Position numbers and translations under genes: made by a program
Source: Heliopora coerulea
Lineage: Eukaryota > Cnidaria > Anthozoa > Scleralcyonacea > Helioporidae
Direction of reading: 5' to 3'
Assembly: GCA_030142905.1 (NCBI GenBank)
Contig: JASJOG010000157.1
Location: 124,001-188,000 of the forward strand
DNA length: 64,000 nt
The notes under the pieces: model-generated
Told to the model about the DNA's origin: nothing
Seen by the model: only the letters and a program-made list of their open reading frames with translations
The model's database searches: none
Shown here: piece by piece, positions 12,301-27,300 of the stretch
Layout of the letters: each line of letters opens with the position of its first letter
How positions within the stretch are numbered: the stretch's first letter is position 1

Positions 12301-15300
12301 ACTTGAAAGGTCCACGAAAACTGCACCACACAGATTTCCTTTTTCCATGCTGCTTGAAATTTCATCAGAAAGTTTAATTAACGCAGAAGCAGTTGAACGT
12401 TTTCGCCTGAAACCGTGTTGCGTATTTGTACTACGATTATTATTAATCAAGTGTTGTTAAAACTGACACTGGATGGTAGTTTGATGCGTTATTTCGATCG
12501 CCCAACTAAAAGCTGTAACTTTTGTACATTTCAATATTTTTGGGAAAGTGCGAGTCAAGATCGGTAAGTTTAGGAGCTTAGTTATTAGAGGTATTATCTG
12601 GGCTGAAACTTTAATAAGTCGGGCACTTATGTTATCCAAACCATTTGCTTTGTTTGGTTTTAAAGAACATAATTAATTATACATAAAATCAATGTTTATT
12701 TGCGGAATTTCAAAACTAGTGCTTCGGTAGTGAGCTGGCCTTTAATCAACAAAAGGCATATGGGGCAAGTTCGTTACCCACTAGGCAACTGATATAAAGT
12801 ATTTAAGAAACTGTAGAAATGATATTTGGCTTGGTACATGTAATTCTATCGCTGTTAATGGGACTGTAAGTTGAAGATTTCTTGGCACTACCGGTTGCAT
12901 CATTCAACGCCTTCCATATAGCACCATCATTTCCTTGATTATTTTCAACTATATCAACATAATACTTCAATTCTGCTGATTTAATTTCACGGTTAACAAA
13001 ATTACGAAGCTTCTTGTACACTTTCCAATGATAGTTAGAATGCGATTTTAATGCCGCTCAATGATGATAGTCCTGGTCTCGCATGGTTTCCCTTAGCTTT
13101 GAAGACATCCAGGAAATTTTATTTCCAGAGATGCGACGCTTTTTTATGGGTGCATGCGCATCGGCTACGTCAGAAAAATGTTTATTCCATATTAGAACTG
13201 TGTCGTCTATGTTTTCCTCGTTTTCAATCACGTGCCAAGGAACACGTTTTAAATCAGTTACGAAAGAATTAATGTTAAAAGACTATTTTCTGACGGTTGA
13301 TTTCAACCCAAAGGCATTCATTATCCTCACTATTCAAATCTTCACGAATCTGAACTGGTAAATCGTCGCGAAGATAAATTAATACCCCTCCACCTCGACA
13401 ATTTCCAGGTCTGTCTCGTATGAAACAATTTTAACCATCAAAATCGATTTCATTCCCGGAGACAGAGTCTTTCAACCATGCTTCAGAAAAGGCAAGAACA
13501 CTGAACAGCCCTTTTATTCACCAATTCCATTGAAACCAAATCAAGCTTATTAGGTGGGGAAGGGTTTGTCAATCAACGGCAGACTCATTCACAATACGTG
13601 AAAACGTGCGGAAGAAATCTCACGTATTGGTTCCAGGATTGTCAACGCACTGTTTCAGCATTTTCATCTCTTGCTAGCGTTCAGCTGGGTTTGTATAGTA
13701 ATTACCTCAAATAATTGTCTTACTACGCTGAACAGTAGAAGACTTATAAGACTGTCTCACTGTTGTTCTAGAAGTGAAATCAGGGGTGGTTTTGGAAGAA
13801 ATCGAAACCGAAAACAGACGCGAAAAGCTGTTAAATTATCCCTTTGGTCACTGCTGAACTTTGCCACGAAGCCATCTCGCAACAGGTTCAGTTTGCCTCC
13901 AAAACAAGGAACAGTCACCCACAAATATTCGCTCCGTTGTCTCTTATGGTAGTTTATCTTCATCAAGTACCCAGTACACACCATGATATTTCGCATAATT
14001 TTGGCAAGGTTATCTGCCGTATTACCTTCATGGGACATACCTCTTGCCCGAGTGTCTTGTCTGTAAGTTCAAAATTTTATTCACCATGAGCAGAATGTAC
14101 CCCAATGTACGGGACCAGGCAGTGCGAGAGCTACATGTCCGCCATTGATAAAGAGAAGCCTATATCGCTTCATCACCAATTCACTGGTCACATCGTAAAG
14201 TTTACTTCATTTTTCAAAAATATAGTCTTACTTGGTATCTTGGTTCTAACACATGTAGCAATTTATGAAAATCTGGTATATTCACGGCGTTAAAGGTGAC
14301 GCTGTCTTTACACAAGAAATGAATAAGTCTCAGTAATGGCTTCATTGCGTTGATTTCCCGGTGTAAGTGGTGCTGCGCTGGCGAATGTGTTCTTCAAAGA
14401 ACGCTGGGATAAGGAACGAGTTCCTACACGGTCGCTGGACCCCACCTGTCTATTTTTTTCGGATTAATAGTTGTATATTGCGCCGGGTGACAACTCCGAA
14501 GATGACTCGTCAAGTTATATAGGTTTTGCAGCCCTTGGCGTTTTTCCGGTTAGCATGCAAATTTGGCAAACAAAACCACCTAAGTTCTTAAAAAAGTTCG
14601 GAATTGCGATAGCCCTCCCGTCGACTTACACCCCTTGAGTTAAAGTCGTCGATTTTCATGAACAAGAACACAAATTATTGTTTAAGTATTCAAGTTTTAG
14701 GTGTTATGATAACACGTCGTGGTAAATGCAACTAATAAATTCATATGCAGCTTAATCTGAATGGTAATCGGAGTCAGACACTTCAAATAATTCAGAAGAT
14801 TGTCTTCGAAGAAGCCCGCCAAGCTTTTTAGCCAATCAGGTTGCAAAGTGTTTTGAACCAACAATTTGATCAAGGTTCACTGTACTTCAGATGTGTTGCA
14901 CGTGTTGCTCAAAATTTTGAGCCTTTTCATAACAATAATTTCACGTTAAGTCGATTGGAACTAAACGGCAATTTATGAATTTTTTCTTTCAGTGCAGGTG
15001 AAACCGATAAGATTGGTATTTAGCGGTTTACCAATAAACCACCCAAGCCTACCAATTGCAGTACTGCAACATTGTTTTCGAGACACAATAGTGAATGGAG
15101 GGAGGGGACAGCGAAGGGTGTAGATTTATGGTGAACTCAATGTACGTCTACATTTGAGAAATAGTCTCAACTGTTTTGTCCTAGATTACGGTTCCTTGGG
15201 CAGATTGACCATTCCTGACACTGAGGTAAGCGTTTGGTAATGCCGACCTCCGTGGCAAATTGTGAACTTCCAAGTTTTTCCACATCTGGTCTTTGTTACG

Positions 15301-18300
15301 ACAAGGAATGCCCCCTTTTACTGTGACTCCACATAGTATTGATCAGTGCGATGAGAACTTTCCCGTCGAGTAAATATTTAGACATAATCTGGAGTGCTTC
15401 TCTGGTTAACGATATAACAAACACTAATTTTAAGTAGGTTACCACTTAATGTGAATGTCTTCTTGAAAAATAAAATTAATGAATAGGTGGTCCTACTGAA
15501 TTGTTTCCCTTCAAAAAAAATAGCCAATTCATACAACACAACATCACCAAGGGTATTCGAGATATTGAATTTCAAGGGGATCCAAAACAAGGGGATGGCT
15601 ACTAGTGAGGGAATCATATCGGCTTGCCTAGCAACTTGTATGAGGCCACTACTGCGGTTAACAATTGGAGCAAAATCATTCCTTTTTTCGTTGTTTGGTT
15701 TCATGTACGGGTGCATCCGGAAAATGTACATAATACACTGTACAAATGTCCAACTTAAAATTCCACTTTCAGTTAAATTCATTTAAAATACATTTTCAGC
15801 CACATTTAGCAGTGCTGAGAGTGATCAAACTTCGTCACACTAAAGACGAATTTTAAACATCACACTAATAGAACTATATTCTTACTTGATTTTGTCCACC
15901 ACGGCCATAGCCACCTCCATAGTTTCCACGATTGTTTCCACGTCCGCCACCACGTCCTCGGTACCCTCCACGTCCTTTCCCACCGCGATATCCATCACGG
16001 TCCCCTCTCTGGTTGGTTTCTTCAGGAGCCCGACACGATTCACTGGTGTCATAGCCTAACAAAGGAAAAAGCTTCGAGTATTTGATGTGAATTTGTTACC
16101 CTAAGTATCATGGCGAAATCTCGCAACTGTAATAACAGTAAAGCTCCATACATACGGTCACCACTCCATGAGTTTTACAGTAAGTACGTGCTTTAGTGCT
16201 TTACAAAACCTACTTGGATCATCCCATCCTCCATTATCATTACTTGAAGCAAAGTCCTTGTCGAAGGATGCTTGGGGTTGAGCGTGGGATGACGAAGGGT
16301 AAAATGGCGGTGCATCCGCATGAATTTGAGATCGACTGCTGACTTCCGACTCGCCCAAGAAGTTAAGTCCGTGTTCATTGGCTGTCACTTCGTCCTGAGG
16401 AGTTGCTTCGGCCTTCGGCGGATCACTGGTACTAGCTGTTTCTCCGTTCACAACTTCAGGCTGTACAAATAACATATAAGACATTGATACGGCAGAGAGA
16501 CCTGGCAGAAATCGTAATCTAAGTAAGAATATCAAAGCACAGCAAGACTCGTAGAAGAGGCATAATAGGAAAAATTTTTGTTGAGATCTTTTTTATTGAA
16601 ATGCAACGAAACGTTAGATCTCAATAAAAATTTTTCCTATTATGCCTCTTCTACGAGTCTTTTGCCGGGCTTTGATATTCTTACTTAAATTACATAAGAC
16701 ATAGTTATGGCTACGGAAGATACACTGTATCCGCGTAAAGTTTTGGAGACAATGCGTCCTGAGACCCTCAGGTTCAAAATCTTGGGGGTTCTGTAAGAAT
16801 AATATGCGTCCACATAGGTTGACATAATCATTAAATAAGCTAGCTGCCTAATTTTATGGGGTTTTTTAACCTATCAAGCTTTCATTTTGGATTTCACCAG
16901 GTAATAAAGGGCTTATCCTACCCACCCGCCATTTGAAATTTCCGTAGATCTCCTTCGATCCTGTTTATTATCAGGCAGCAAAATTTTCTTGTGTTATCTT
17001 ACAGTAAGTCATTTGAGTGAACCTCAATTCTTTTAGTCCCCAGGACACAACGAGCTTCACGTTTGTGTGTCCCAGCGAATTTTTTATTTGTATATACGCA
17101 CCATTTGCGCGTAAACGCGATCCCTGCAATCAGTTCCGAGCTACGAATACCCCGAAAGACTGCCTTACTATCCTTGCATATTCAGGCACATGGAAGTGCT
17201 GCCAAAGTGAAGATGGGAGATATATATATCACAAAATGCTAAATATCCGAAGGGAAAACAACATAAATCAAATGAATTAAATAATTGCATGTAGCACTAT
17301 TTACTGTATAAACTATGTAAGTTATAGACCGCCATGCAAACTTTAAAAGAATTACTGAGTAACATATAAGGAATGCGGGAGCGTGAGCATATTCATTGGA
17401 CTTTGGTCAAGCTTAAATTAACCTCAGAAAAGACGATTCCTGAGCCCAAAACGGGGATCGAACCCGCAATCTTGAGATGACCGGTGAGACGCTCTAACCA
17501 TTGAGCTACCCAGACTCAGATGGTGTACTAAGGTCCAAATATAAGTCGTAATCAACAGAATTAATATATCGTGGCTGCCGCATAGGCAACACATCTTGAA
17601 TTCGCACATTAGCTCACCATCTGAGTCTTGGGAGTTTTATGGTTAGACCATCTCGCCGCTCATTAGAAGGTTGCGGGTTCGATTCTCGTCTGGGGGTCGG
17701 AAATCGTTTTTCTGAGGTTAATGGGACCTTGATGAACGTCCAACGAAGATCTGAGTAAAATTTATATGAATTTATAAAACTCATTAAGAATTCATGAGGA
17801 AAACACAAAAGAATTCAAAGTTTAAACAGTGGTAAATGTGATGATAAAACCACTAGTGACTGTATTACACTGCTTTTCATGAACTTTTCGTTCTATTTTC
17901 TCGACTAAAATCGTTGGGAATCTTCCCCATTTTTGAAAAATACACAACACCGAGGGATTCTCGCTTGCCACAATCTGAAATAGATAAATATTCTATCCTC
18001 GACGTTTGGAGCAAAGGCCCTTCGTCTGGGCCTTTCTAACTCTCCAGACGAAGGGCCTTTGTCGAAACGTCGAGGACACAATATTTTTATCTCTTTCAGA
18101 TTGTGGTAAGTGAGAATCCCTCCTTTGGTGTTGTGTTGTTGCGCCGCTGCCTACGCTGGACCAGCCTTGTTGATGATTTTTGGAAAAATACAAATGTTTC
18201 CATGTTTTCGTTTTAAGTTGTTTACAACACTCGCGTCCGTGCCGTATTGAATATACGAGCATTCACCTTCGGCTCGTGATTGTATATTCAATACAACACG

Positions 18301-21300
18301 GCCGATCATGTTGTAAACATTACAAACTGTATTGTACCAAAATTTAGGATTAAATGAAGTACGCACAATCACTTTTATGCCATTCGTAGAATCGTATGAA
18401 AAACAGTTCGCAAAGCTCATGTCCCAGCCCCCTACAACATTCTTAATTCACGTTAATTTGCATAAAACGTGCTCGCGCATTTCATTTACAACCAGCGACA
18501 CATTTACGAAGTGTTTAAGAAAGAATCAATCTTCAAAAAAATAGACTAACCGACAAACAACCCGGCTCTGGCTCGGCCTAGATTCAATCCAGTATGAGTA
18601 AGGTAACTCTCAGTCTGTAACAAAGATCTACTTTACGTCACTCCATAAGTACTTAACCTTCAATCTCTGGCTTACATCTGTTTGGAATGTTCTTCCAAAC
18701 TACGAGTGTTTGTATCAGGTTATGCATTTATTTACATAGTTTCTGATATTCAGTAACATTCTATATTAAAGCGTGCTACTGTATGCATAGCAACACCACG
18801 TCAAAGAGTTCAGCGATCCAGGTGCGCTCAGAACCACCAAACTGCGAATGACTATAAAACGTTTAAAAACCCCACATAGTTGATAACTTTTACCTCGGCT
18901 TTTTCAGCTTCTGCAGCAGGTGGTTCAGCAATATCCTCCGCAGGACTTTCGCTTGTCTCTGCTTCAGCTGCTTCTTCCTCTTCTTGTCCCTCTTCTTCCT
19001 CTTTATCAGCTGGCTCATCAGATTCTTCAGAACTGTCTTTCTTATCAAAATATCCGGAAGCATTTATGCTATTAATGGCTTCCGACAGACTCTTATCTAC
19101 GGAAAGGTCAAGGAAAAACTAGAAAAGTTCAGAGTACAGGAGAGTTTCGAGTCCTCAAAAAATGTTTATGCAAACTTGAAGTGTAACACACGATACCTGA
19201 CCGTCCCGCTTAAATCCTCAGAAAATGTTTCTAAGCCCTAGACTGATATATTATACAGTTGAACCTCTGTTAAGCGGCCACCTATTGAGCGACCACCTTC
19301 TCCTACGTGGCCAGTTGTCATAGTTTCAAAAGTATTGTCAGCATAAATATTGCATATAAAACCCCTGCTAAGCGACTCTCTATTTAGCTGCCGCAGCCAC
19401 CTTTTGGCCGTCCCGATAACGGTTCCATTGTTCTTACCTCTATCAAGTGACCATCGGGAATTTAACACTCGTAGTTTCGCTCGATCTTAAGACAGCTGAC
19501 AGACGATCTCAGAAAGTGACGAATGACCAAAACATTCAAACCACATAAACATTTACATTGCATTGACTATATCATCAATACACTTTTAACCATAATTACT
19601 GTAAATGTATAAATACTGTGCAAAGTGCTTCAGATTGGGAATCCAAGGACTATCACTGGGTAATATCTGTAGTCAGAGGTCTGTTAGAACATATTGACCT
19701 TGAATCCTTCATTCCAACGTTTGAGTTCAACCACAAAAAGGAAAACTAGTCTCCGATAAGTTGGCATTTCCATGGAACTTCCAAGCCATAACCACGTCCT
19801 CTGTTAATTCGTTTGCCCTTCACTGCTTCAACATTACTAACTGCTCTTTATTATGTGCAACTGTTGTCACAAACCTCCAAGCGTGTTTGTTTCTTAATAG
19901 TTACTTTGTACCACACCTTATCCTAGTTCGTTATTAAGTGGCCACTTGCCAGCCCCCACCCGAGGTTGGCCGCTTAACAGGGGTTCCATTGTAGTTACGT
20001 TCATGCAAAATCGAGGGGGTACCTGAACGTTCGTCCCACTCAAATCCTCCGAAAATACTTCCCCATTTAAGACACACACAGCGATTAAATCAGGAACGTT
20101 CTGATGCCAGGCAAGGCGCCCTAAGCATAATAAGAAGTTTAGGAGAGTTTTACAGTGGGAAACTTCTGTTTAACTTACTCTAGAACGGCGACAGAAAACG
20201 ATAAGGCTGACTTGGTCATTTTCATTAGCTAATCACGGAAACTGTTACTTAACAAGTTACACGAACGTTGCTCCACAATGTAACGTATCTAGAATTCGTT
20301 TCACCAGTGGTTGCGAAAAGTAGGACTTGGTTCTACTTCGTTCAACGATACCTGCACCAGTAATGTTGTGACATTTGATGATTGCAAGCTATGATACACG
20401 ATATAATTTCTCGTGCAACTTGTGTCGCAACAAACTCTCGATGTAAGTTGCAAGAGAGGTTGAATACTGTTATAGCCGCCTACGATGAGTCGTCTCCCTA
20501 CAATCTTTCCCCCAAGACATCAACTATATAACGCCCATTAAGATAACAGCCTCATATACCGTCCTGATATCAACATTTTTCTTCAGGTTGATAACACAGT
20601 AATCGTTGTAATCATCGGCTGACTTGGTGAATCACAAGCTACCTCTCTTCATTTGTCTTATTGATTTTCATCTTTTCGGTACTTATCATTTACATCCTCA
20701 AAAGTAAAGTGGTCGAAGACTTAAATGACTAAAGTAGTTTCGTCACGTCGGCCAGTGGCTCGCCATAAACCGTTCACACCATTTTGACAAGCCTCTGGAT
20801 ACTGACATTTAGCTAGTACCCAATCTGCAACCACACTTGTCCCATACGAACATTCATTTCATTTCATGGGCCAGTTATGATGCAAGGAAAGTACAGCGCA
20901 ATTCATATTTTAAACAAATTTGTAACACTAATGAAGAAAAAATTCATGAAGAAAAACAAAAGAATTTAAAGTTAACGAGCCTTTGTCAATATGTTAAAAC
21001 CTCTAGTGTTGCATCAAATATAACCACTGGTCTACACCAACTTTTCGTGCTATTTTCTTCGTTAAAATCAATGAAATCTCAACCAATTTGACGAACACGA
21101 ATGGTCACATATGTTCGTATCGTAAGTGCTTCACAATATTCGCGTCGGTATTGTATCGGACATACAGTCACTCGCCTTTGACTCGTGCTTGTACATCTGA
21201 CACAACACCCCCGTTAGTATTAGATATAGTACTTATGCTTTACCTACCAACGAGGATTGAAACGTTGGGAACTCGCGATTCATAACTAAAACTATATTCA

Positions 21301-24300
21301 GTTAATTCGAAGCATGTGATTAATGACTAAAATTTAAGTTATGGTTTTCCAACCATGCCGAACGTTGTCCCCTCGATTTAATAGACCTTCGACACTTGAT
21401 ATACAAGCCATCTGGGATTGCTAGAAACGACATGCGAGTCTACAGAAACCCTCCGTTGCCTTAGTAGGGATACAGGGATGCTGAGCTTTTTAACCAACAT
21501 CGAGGTGTTTGGATATCTGATGAAACACGACTTTCGAGTGTATGATATTACATCTCAAGCGAATCCGTTATTCATGGAGAAAATCGGGTTTAAAATTCTA
21601 TGGCAATTAAGATCAGATATCCTGTGACGAAATTTCTTCGTCCTCAAAATATCGGTAGTTTCTAACTAATTTTTATTCTGCTACGCAGCCTAATGTAACT
21701 AAAAGTAAAACCGACTATACAATCATAACAAAACTACTTATCGATCTAAGGCGACAAAGTGAAAAAGACTGTCCAGCAATCACTTCCACTGTCCCGTGAG
21801 AGGATCCCAGCAATCACGACCCCACGTCCAGCGAGGAAGGCACGCCACCACGACTACCGCGTCCAACAGTACACCGTAACTATTCCCAAACTAAAAGGAT
21901 ATTCCACCCCAGTTCACTTAGTGACCGGTCATGTCGTTCTTTAGTTCTCTTTCTCTTCGCACGAAGACTTTCGGAGGTTGTAGCATTCAATTGATTTATA
22001 ATGAATCCAAGACACTCGTCCTTGCCGATCTATCTGGGACCTAATTCGTCACCAACACCTCCACTCACTTGATACTACCGACTTTCCTGCAGTTCGAATC
22101 TCTTCCACTTCTTAAACAACCTGCACAGCTCGACTCTCCAAATCAACGTTCTTCGTTCCACCCTAATTGTGAGGATGTTCCGCCTTTTTATCCTTTTTCC
22201 CACTACTTCATTTACATACCACCTAACAAATTACCGTTTAGTTCTAACATATCAATTCCCCAGAGTTACATATCCAAACACGTCTTGGTACTGATTTCCT
22301 TTGTATTTTAGTCATGAATTGTTAATGAGTTTGAGATGTACTAATACTAACGTTTCGAGCAAAGGGCCCACCTTCAGTCGTATATACTTTACTGGCTATT
22401 GACAACGCTTCTTATATGCGCTTTTCTGTTAACAATTTCAGCCGTATACTGACCTAAAAGCTTTCTTATGCTGGGTTTATCCAATAAAGTGCAAGGATAC
22501 AAGTAGTTCCAAGAATCTCCTTTGACGAAGCAGCAAAGAACTCAGCCAGATGTTGGCTCGCTGCCTCAATTCGCTCCGCAGCTGGCTTTTCACTTTCTTC
22601 GTCTAACGTAATCAATTGATAGAATTCGTCGATCTGTTTTAGAACATCATCACCCAAAGCCTAAAACCAAGACTCAACAAAATGAAATCCCCCGCAAGAA
22701 CTTCGCGGATAGTTTCAGTAAGTGGATAGTAGTGCTGTGTTCTTTAAAACTTTGCAGGGAGTAATCAAAGATTTATTCTAAGTCATCTGTAGATACTACC
22801 ACTTCGAATATGGCTGCGGCAGCCAACGGTCCGAATACGGAAATCCTACAATTTGATTGGCTCATAAGTGGTCAGATATTTCCCGTATTGCCCGGGGGAG
22901 ATTTACCAAAGACTTTTGTCGAACAAAAATTAAAAATTTCGATTATATATGTGAACTGAAAATGTCTGAAAAATCAGAAAAGAAAAAGTAACCACGTAGA
23001 GTGAAGTTGGTAAAGAAATTTTATATGAAATGACGACAGAATTGCTAGTCTTTATTTGACGTACCATAAATGATCGATTAAGCGCCGCGGCGCTTATTTC
23101 AGAAGTGGGTAAAACACTGATTAAAATATACCGGTATTCTAATCTAGTGAATAAAGAAGCATGTACTAGGCATACTCAAATTACTAAATATAATCAAGTA
23201 ATACAAAAACAAGATGAACAAAACACATTTTATTATTGACTGGTACAAGGATAAATCTCTCTAATTTCAGTCAATGTCCTCATCCTTTTCTTCATCACTG
23301 TCAATGATCTGGCTAGGGTCGTTGGCGTCTTCAACATCCGATTCGGTTATGTTGAAGGGATCCCCATCGGGTTCTAGCAGCATCGATACCTGAGCCTTAA
23401 GCATTTCTCTACCCATGGAGCAAGGCGGGTCATTTCGAAAACAAACGATCTTGTGGTCATCCGATCCATCGATTGGCAAGTTTAGTCCACAGCAGGGAAA
23501 TGATTTTTTAATCAACTCGGTTGAAATTTCTGCCCACGACTCCAAGATTCTTTGAATCACAGTTCGCCTAGGAGGCGATTTCAAATTCCCAGCAGCGGTT
23601 TCGCTGTGGATTCCTACCTGACCCATCCAATCGTCATATTTTTCTGCACAAGAGGATTTGAATGGTTTACTCCACAGAACATTAGGTGCTTGAATATATT
23701 TTGTGCATCCTCCGGGCACAGTGACTGCATCGACCTTCTTTGCATTGAGAGGTTGTACGACGCTGTCTTCCATATGACACTCATAGGAATCCCAACCTAA
23801 CTGACGACGACCAAATGCAAATGAACCTAGGACGCTATTTACTCATTCGTTTGTCAGTTCTGTCGTCATCCAAGCATTTGACGAGCTGGCAATATATGCT
23901 TGTGACTTAAATTCCTGACGAAGTACTGCCACTTCACGTTTGACCCCCTTAAAAACAATCATCGGTTTCAGCTTTGTACCATCCGCTTGGGCAGCGAGAC
24001 AGACTGAAACTCGACTTTTTTCGTGACCAGTTGTTTTAAGAGTTACAGTTTTTTCCCCGTTGTATCGACAGTGGTTTCGGATACCATATCGCTCCAAACT
24101 GGCGTCTCGTCCATCGCAATTATATTGCATGGGCTGTAATTATTTTTTGACTGCAGTCGTCTAACATGCAATACATAGGAGACAATTTTGGCAATCAAAC
24201 GATCTGGATCTTTTTGGGCGACGGACGTTTCCCGGCGCAGAGAGAGATGATTACGGCGCATACAGTTATTTAGCCAACCGGTCGAAGTCTTGAATTCCTC

Positions 24301-27300
24301 CTCATGATTGATATTGTCTGTTCGTGCCGTTTTCATATCAGCGTATACGACTTGGGCTTTTTTCATGATCAATTTCCTTGACACGCGCAAACCTCTTTCT
24401 CGTCGACTTGTAATCCAGTCTAGAACCACGTCATCTACAGCCTGGAATCGAGGTTTTCTGCCCCCACCTTCCCCACGTTTGTGTTACTTTGCTGCCGTAG
24501 AAGCATTAAGCGTTAAAAGCGATGCTTTCTTTGCCGCCATTCTCGTTCATCAACATCGAATTTTCTTGCCGCTGAACGATTACCACTCACCTCTGCTTCG
24601 ACGATAACTCTTAGTTTGAAGGTAATGGTAAACGAGCGAACTCGTTTTCCTTTGTGCGAGGAAACATTGTCGGGATCGCACATTGCCGAGGCCATGATTT
24701 TTATTTAGTTGCCTGAGAAAAGATATGGGAAACTTGATACCAGACTAACAGGCATTAGGCATTACCGGTATGTTCCACAAATAGATCGCATTAACGGAAC
24801 GAAATTTGATATACCGGTGTATGCAGCGCAAAGTTGATGAATGTAAAATGGTTAGAACAGACGCAGTGGATTTTAAGATGGTTTACAAGTTGGTATTTGA
24901 AACTGTTATCCGCGGTCATCACGTTTACAAAGCAACCTGGAATCCCAAAATTAGGTGAACACTTGGAATGCCACAAAGACACGAGAAAAGAAGTGAAGGA
25001 ATAGGATGAACACGCTGTTGGCGTTTTTAAAACTTCAAGCCAAGGAAAGAAGATTGTTGTTGGACACGTCCCTACGATATTTTCAAATCCACTAGATTAT
25101 TTTCTTAAGGCAGACGAATCAAATAAACTCCTGGCTGAGGGCACGGGAAAGAGAATGCGCGAAGTTGGGCTGGTAGTTCCCGCCAAGTTCACAGCATGCA
25201 CGACGAATCAACGACATGCACAAGTGTTAAACGCAGAGTTAATCAAGAAGGAAAAATTTAAACAATTACAACTATTATATGAACCCGGTTGTAAACGATA
25301 TGCTACAATAAAACTTTAACTATATACTGACTACGATCTACTTTCTCAATCGTGTTATTACCTCGGTGCGGCGTTTATTCATAAAATCTCAAATTGGCGC
25401 CGCGGCGCTTATTAAATTGTTTTTGGTAGAGATGCGGCGTTTATTCGAGAGCGGCGCTAATTCGAGTAGCGCCGCTTAATCGATCATTTACGGTAGTCAG
25501 CCTTTGCACTCTCATCAGTCATGCTATTAATAATGAAACTACAAATAATATAACTATAACAAACTACTAACTGACCTAGCTTGTTCAGGTTTGTACTGGT
25601 GAAATATTGAACCTCTGTTTTTGCAGATCTCAACGCGCTGCGCTCGTCTCGATCCGTACTTGAAAACTTCGGTCCGATATTTCACTAGTACATATCTCTC
25701 GCTCGGTCAGTAAGTAATATTTTTTTCTTTTATTTCCTGAGCTTTCGTCCAGTTTGCCCGGACGTCTTCATAGCATATTTCTTTCCTAAATTATCCCCAC
25801 TTACCACTGCTCCATTTGTGCCTTTCAAGAAGTCATCCCGTTTTTCATCTGATAGCTGGTTAAGCAGATTTTGCAGTTCGAGAACATTTCGAATCACTGC
25901 TAAGTCAGCATCACGCCGAGTTGCCTGGCGCTGAGCTTCTTCCTTTTTCGCTTGCTTCTTCTGCTGCTTCGCAAGCTAAGAGAATGAACAAAATACGAGC
26001 ATTAGACTGACATCATGGTAACAGAAGAATGTAGAATTTTTTCTAAAAACCCGGGGCAGTAGACCAAGGTTAGAATTACTGCAAGGATATCAAGTATATC
26101 TTTGGGTGGCAAATGGCCTTGCGGTATACTTTTGTGCTTAGCTGGTTGAAATCATTGACTATTGAGTTGTCTTTTTTAGTAGTCAATGGCTACATCTAAT
26201 GCCAAATTCACAGCTCTTTCTCAAATGACCAAGTAATTCGGGCTCCCTGTGATGTACAGCAATCCAAATTAAGTAGGGCAATATTTTTAAGTGGGCATAT
26301 TGAGCATAGCTAGGAAACTTCTATAAGCAAAAATCTTCAAACGCTTTGAACCTTTCTCCATTCCTACCAGCATGCAATATGGAACTTATGTGGAACTGTC
26401 ACAAGGACATAACTTATCTGTCTACAAAATAGCCTCAAACTACAACAAGCAGCAAAATAGTCATAACACAACTCCCAAATTTTGTTATTTTTTTTTCCAA
26501 TTCTTCCAAAATAAAGAACTTTAAGCCTGGTTTCCATATTACATTTCAATTGCTGGATACTGACTCTGATGCACCTCTTTACATTGATGAAGGGCTTTTG
26601 CTTGAAACAACAGTACCTTGTACTACCCTTCTTTTGGGAGAGTACAACCTGTAAATTTCTTCTTCACAGTCAAATAAAGCAAAAAGACATTTAGCAGAAT
26701 TGAGTCTAAAAAAACTGCAAAGTTATTTTGGACTGGTAATTCAGACCCTGAACTCCTTTTTTTCTAAAACTGTCTTTGAACTTTTGTAATCTATACATAA
26801 TAACCATTGTTGTAGCAACAGCAAAAATGTTTTGTAGTAATCATCCACATTCAGTTATGTCTGAAAAAGACAGCATTTACACCCATTTGAATATGCATGA
26901 ATTTCATGCTTTTATCCTCTCCTGCCAACACAGCTCAAACAATTTAGCTTAGAGAAAAGGAAGATATCCTTTTCACAAATTGCAAAACAATGTTGAATGG
27001 GGCAAGGAAACACTATAAAACCAGTAACAACCTCCACTGGTTTTCTCACTATATTTCAAAGGAAATCATAGATGGTGGTCATGCCTTCTAGACCAATCAG
27101 ATGACCAAACTCTTTTGTTACTGGATAGTTCTCATCAGGCCTGGTTAACAAACCAATGAGCTTGTAACACCCCCATGTGACCTCGATGTCATGCCCCTCT
27201 GCAATTGGTTAAATGATTTTGGAGGGCAAAACAATGTAAACACCTTCTAACACCATGTTCATTTATATATTCGACTCAGTAAAAATCCATGTTATTTCAT

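Larger units (their letters stand above)
23064..25493 (-). mobile_element. Pogo-type DNA transposon with TA target duplication
   Basis: Terminal inverted repeats are CCATAAATGATCGATTAAGC (23064 on) and, at the right end in reverse complement, CCGTAAATGATCGATTAAGC (25493 back): one mismatch in 21. TA flanks both ends (23062-23063, 25494-25495). GCGGCGCT-type subterminal words recur inside both ends. It carries a CENP-B/pogo-type transposase (minus) and a HIRAN-like ORF (plus). It is inserted in caprin intron 4, transposase in the same orientation as the host gene. Confidence 0.85.

Noticed and set aside
13757..14038. Candidate exon on the minus strand
   Set aside because: No known domain and no GT/AG junctions that fit the caprin frame.
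15378..15782. 134-codon minus-strand open frame in caprin intron 8
   Set aside because: Hydrophobic mixture without known domain or splice context; opposing open frame on the other strand has equal merit.
17440..17515. Functional tRNA gene on the minus strand
   Set aside because: Anticodon arm (TCTCA ... TCTCA) and acceptor ends do not pair; shared flanks with a second copy mark it as a SINE.
18880..19122. Ser/Ala-rich plus-strand open frame
   Set aside because: It is the antisense of the acidic caprin exon 6, whose splice sites and homology are clear.
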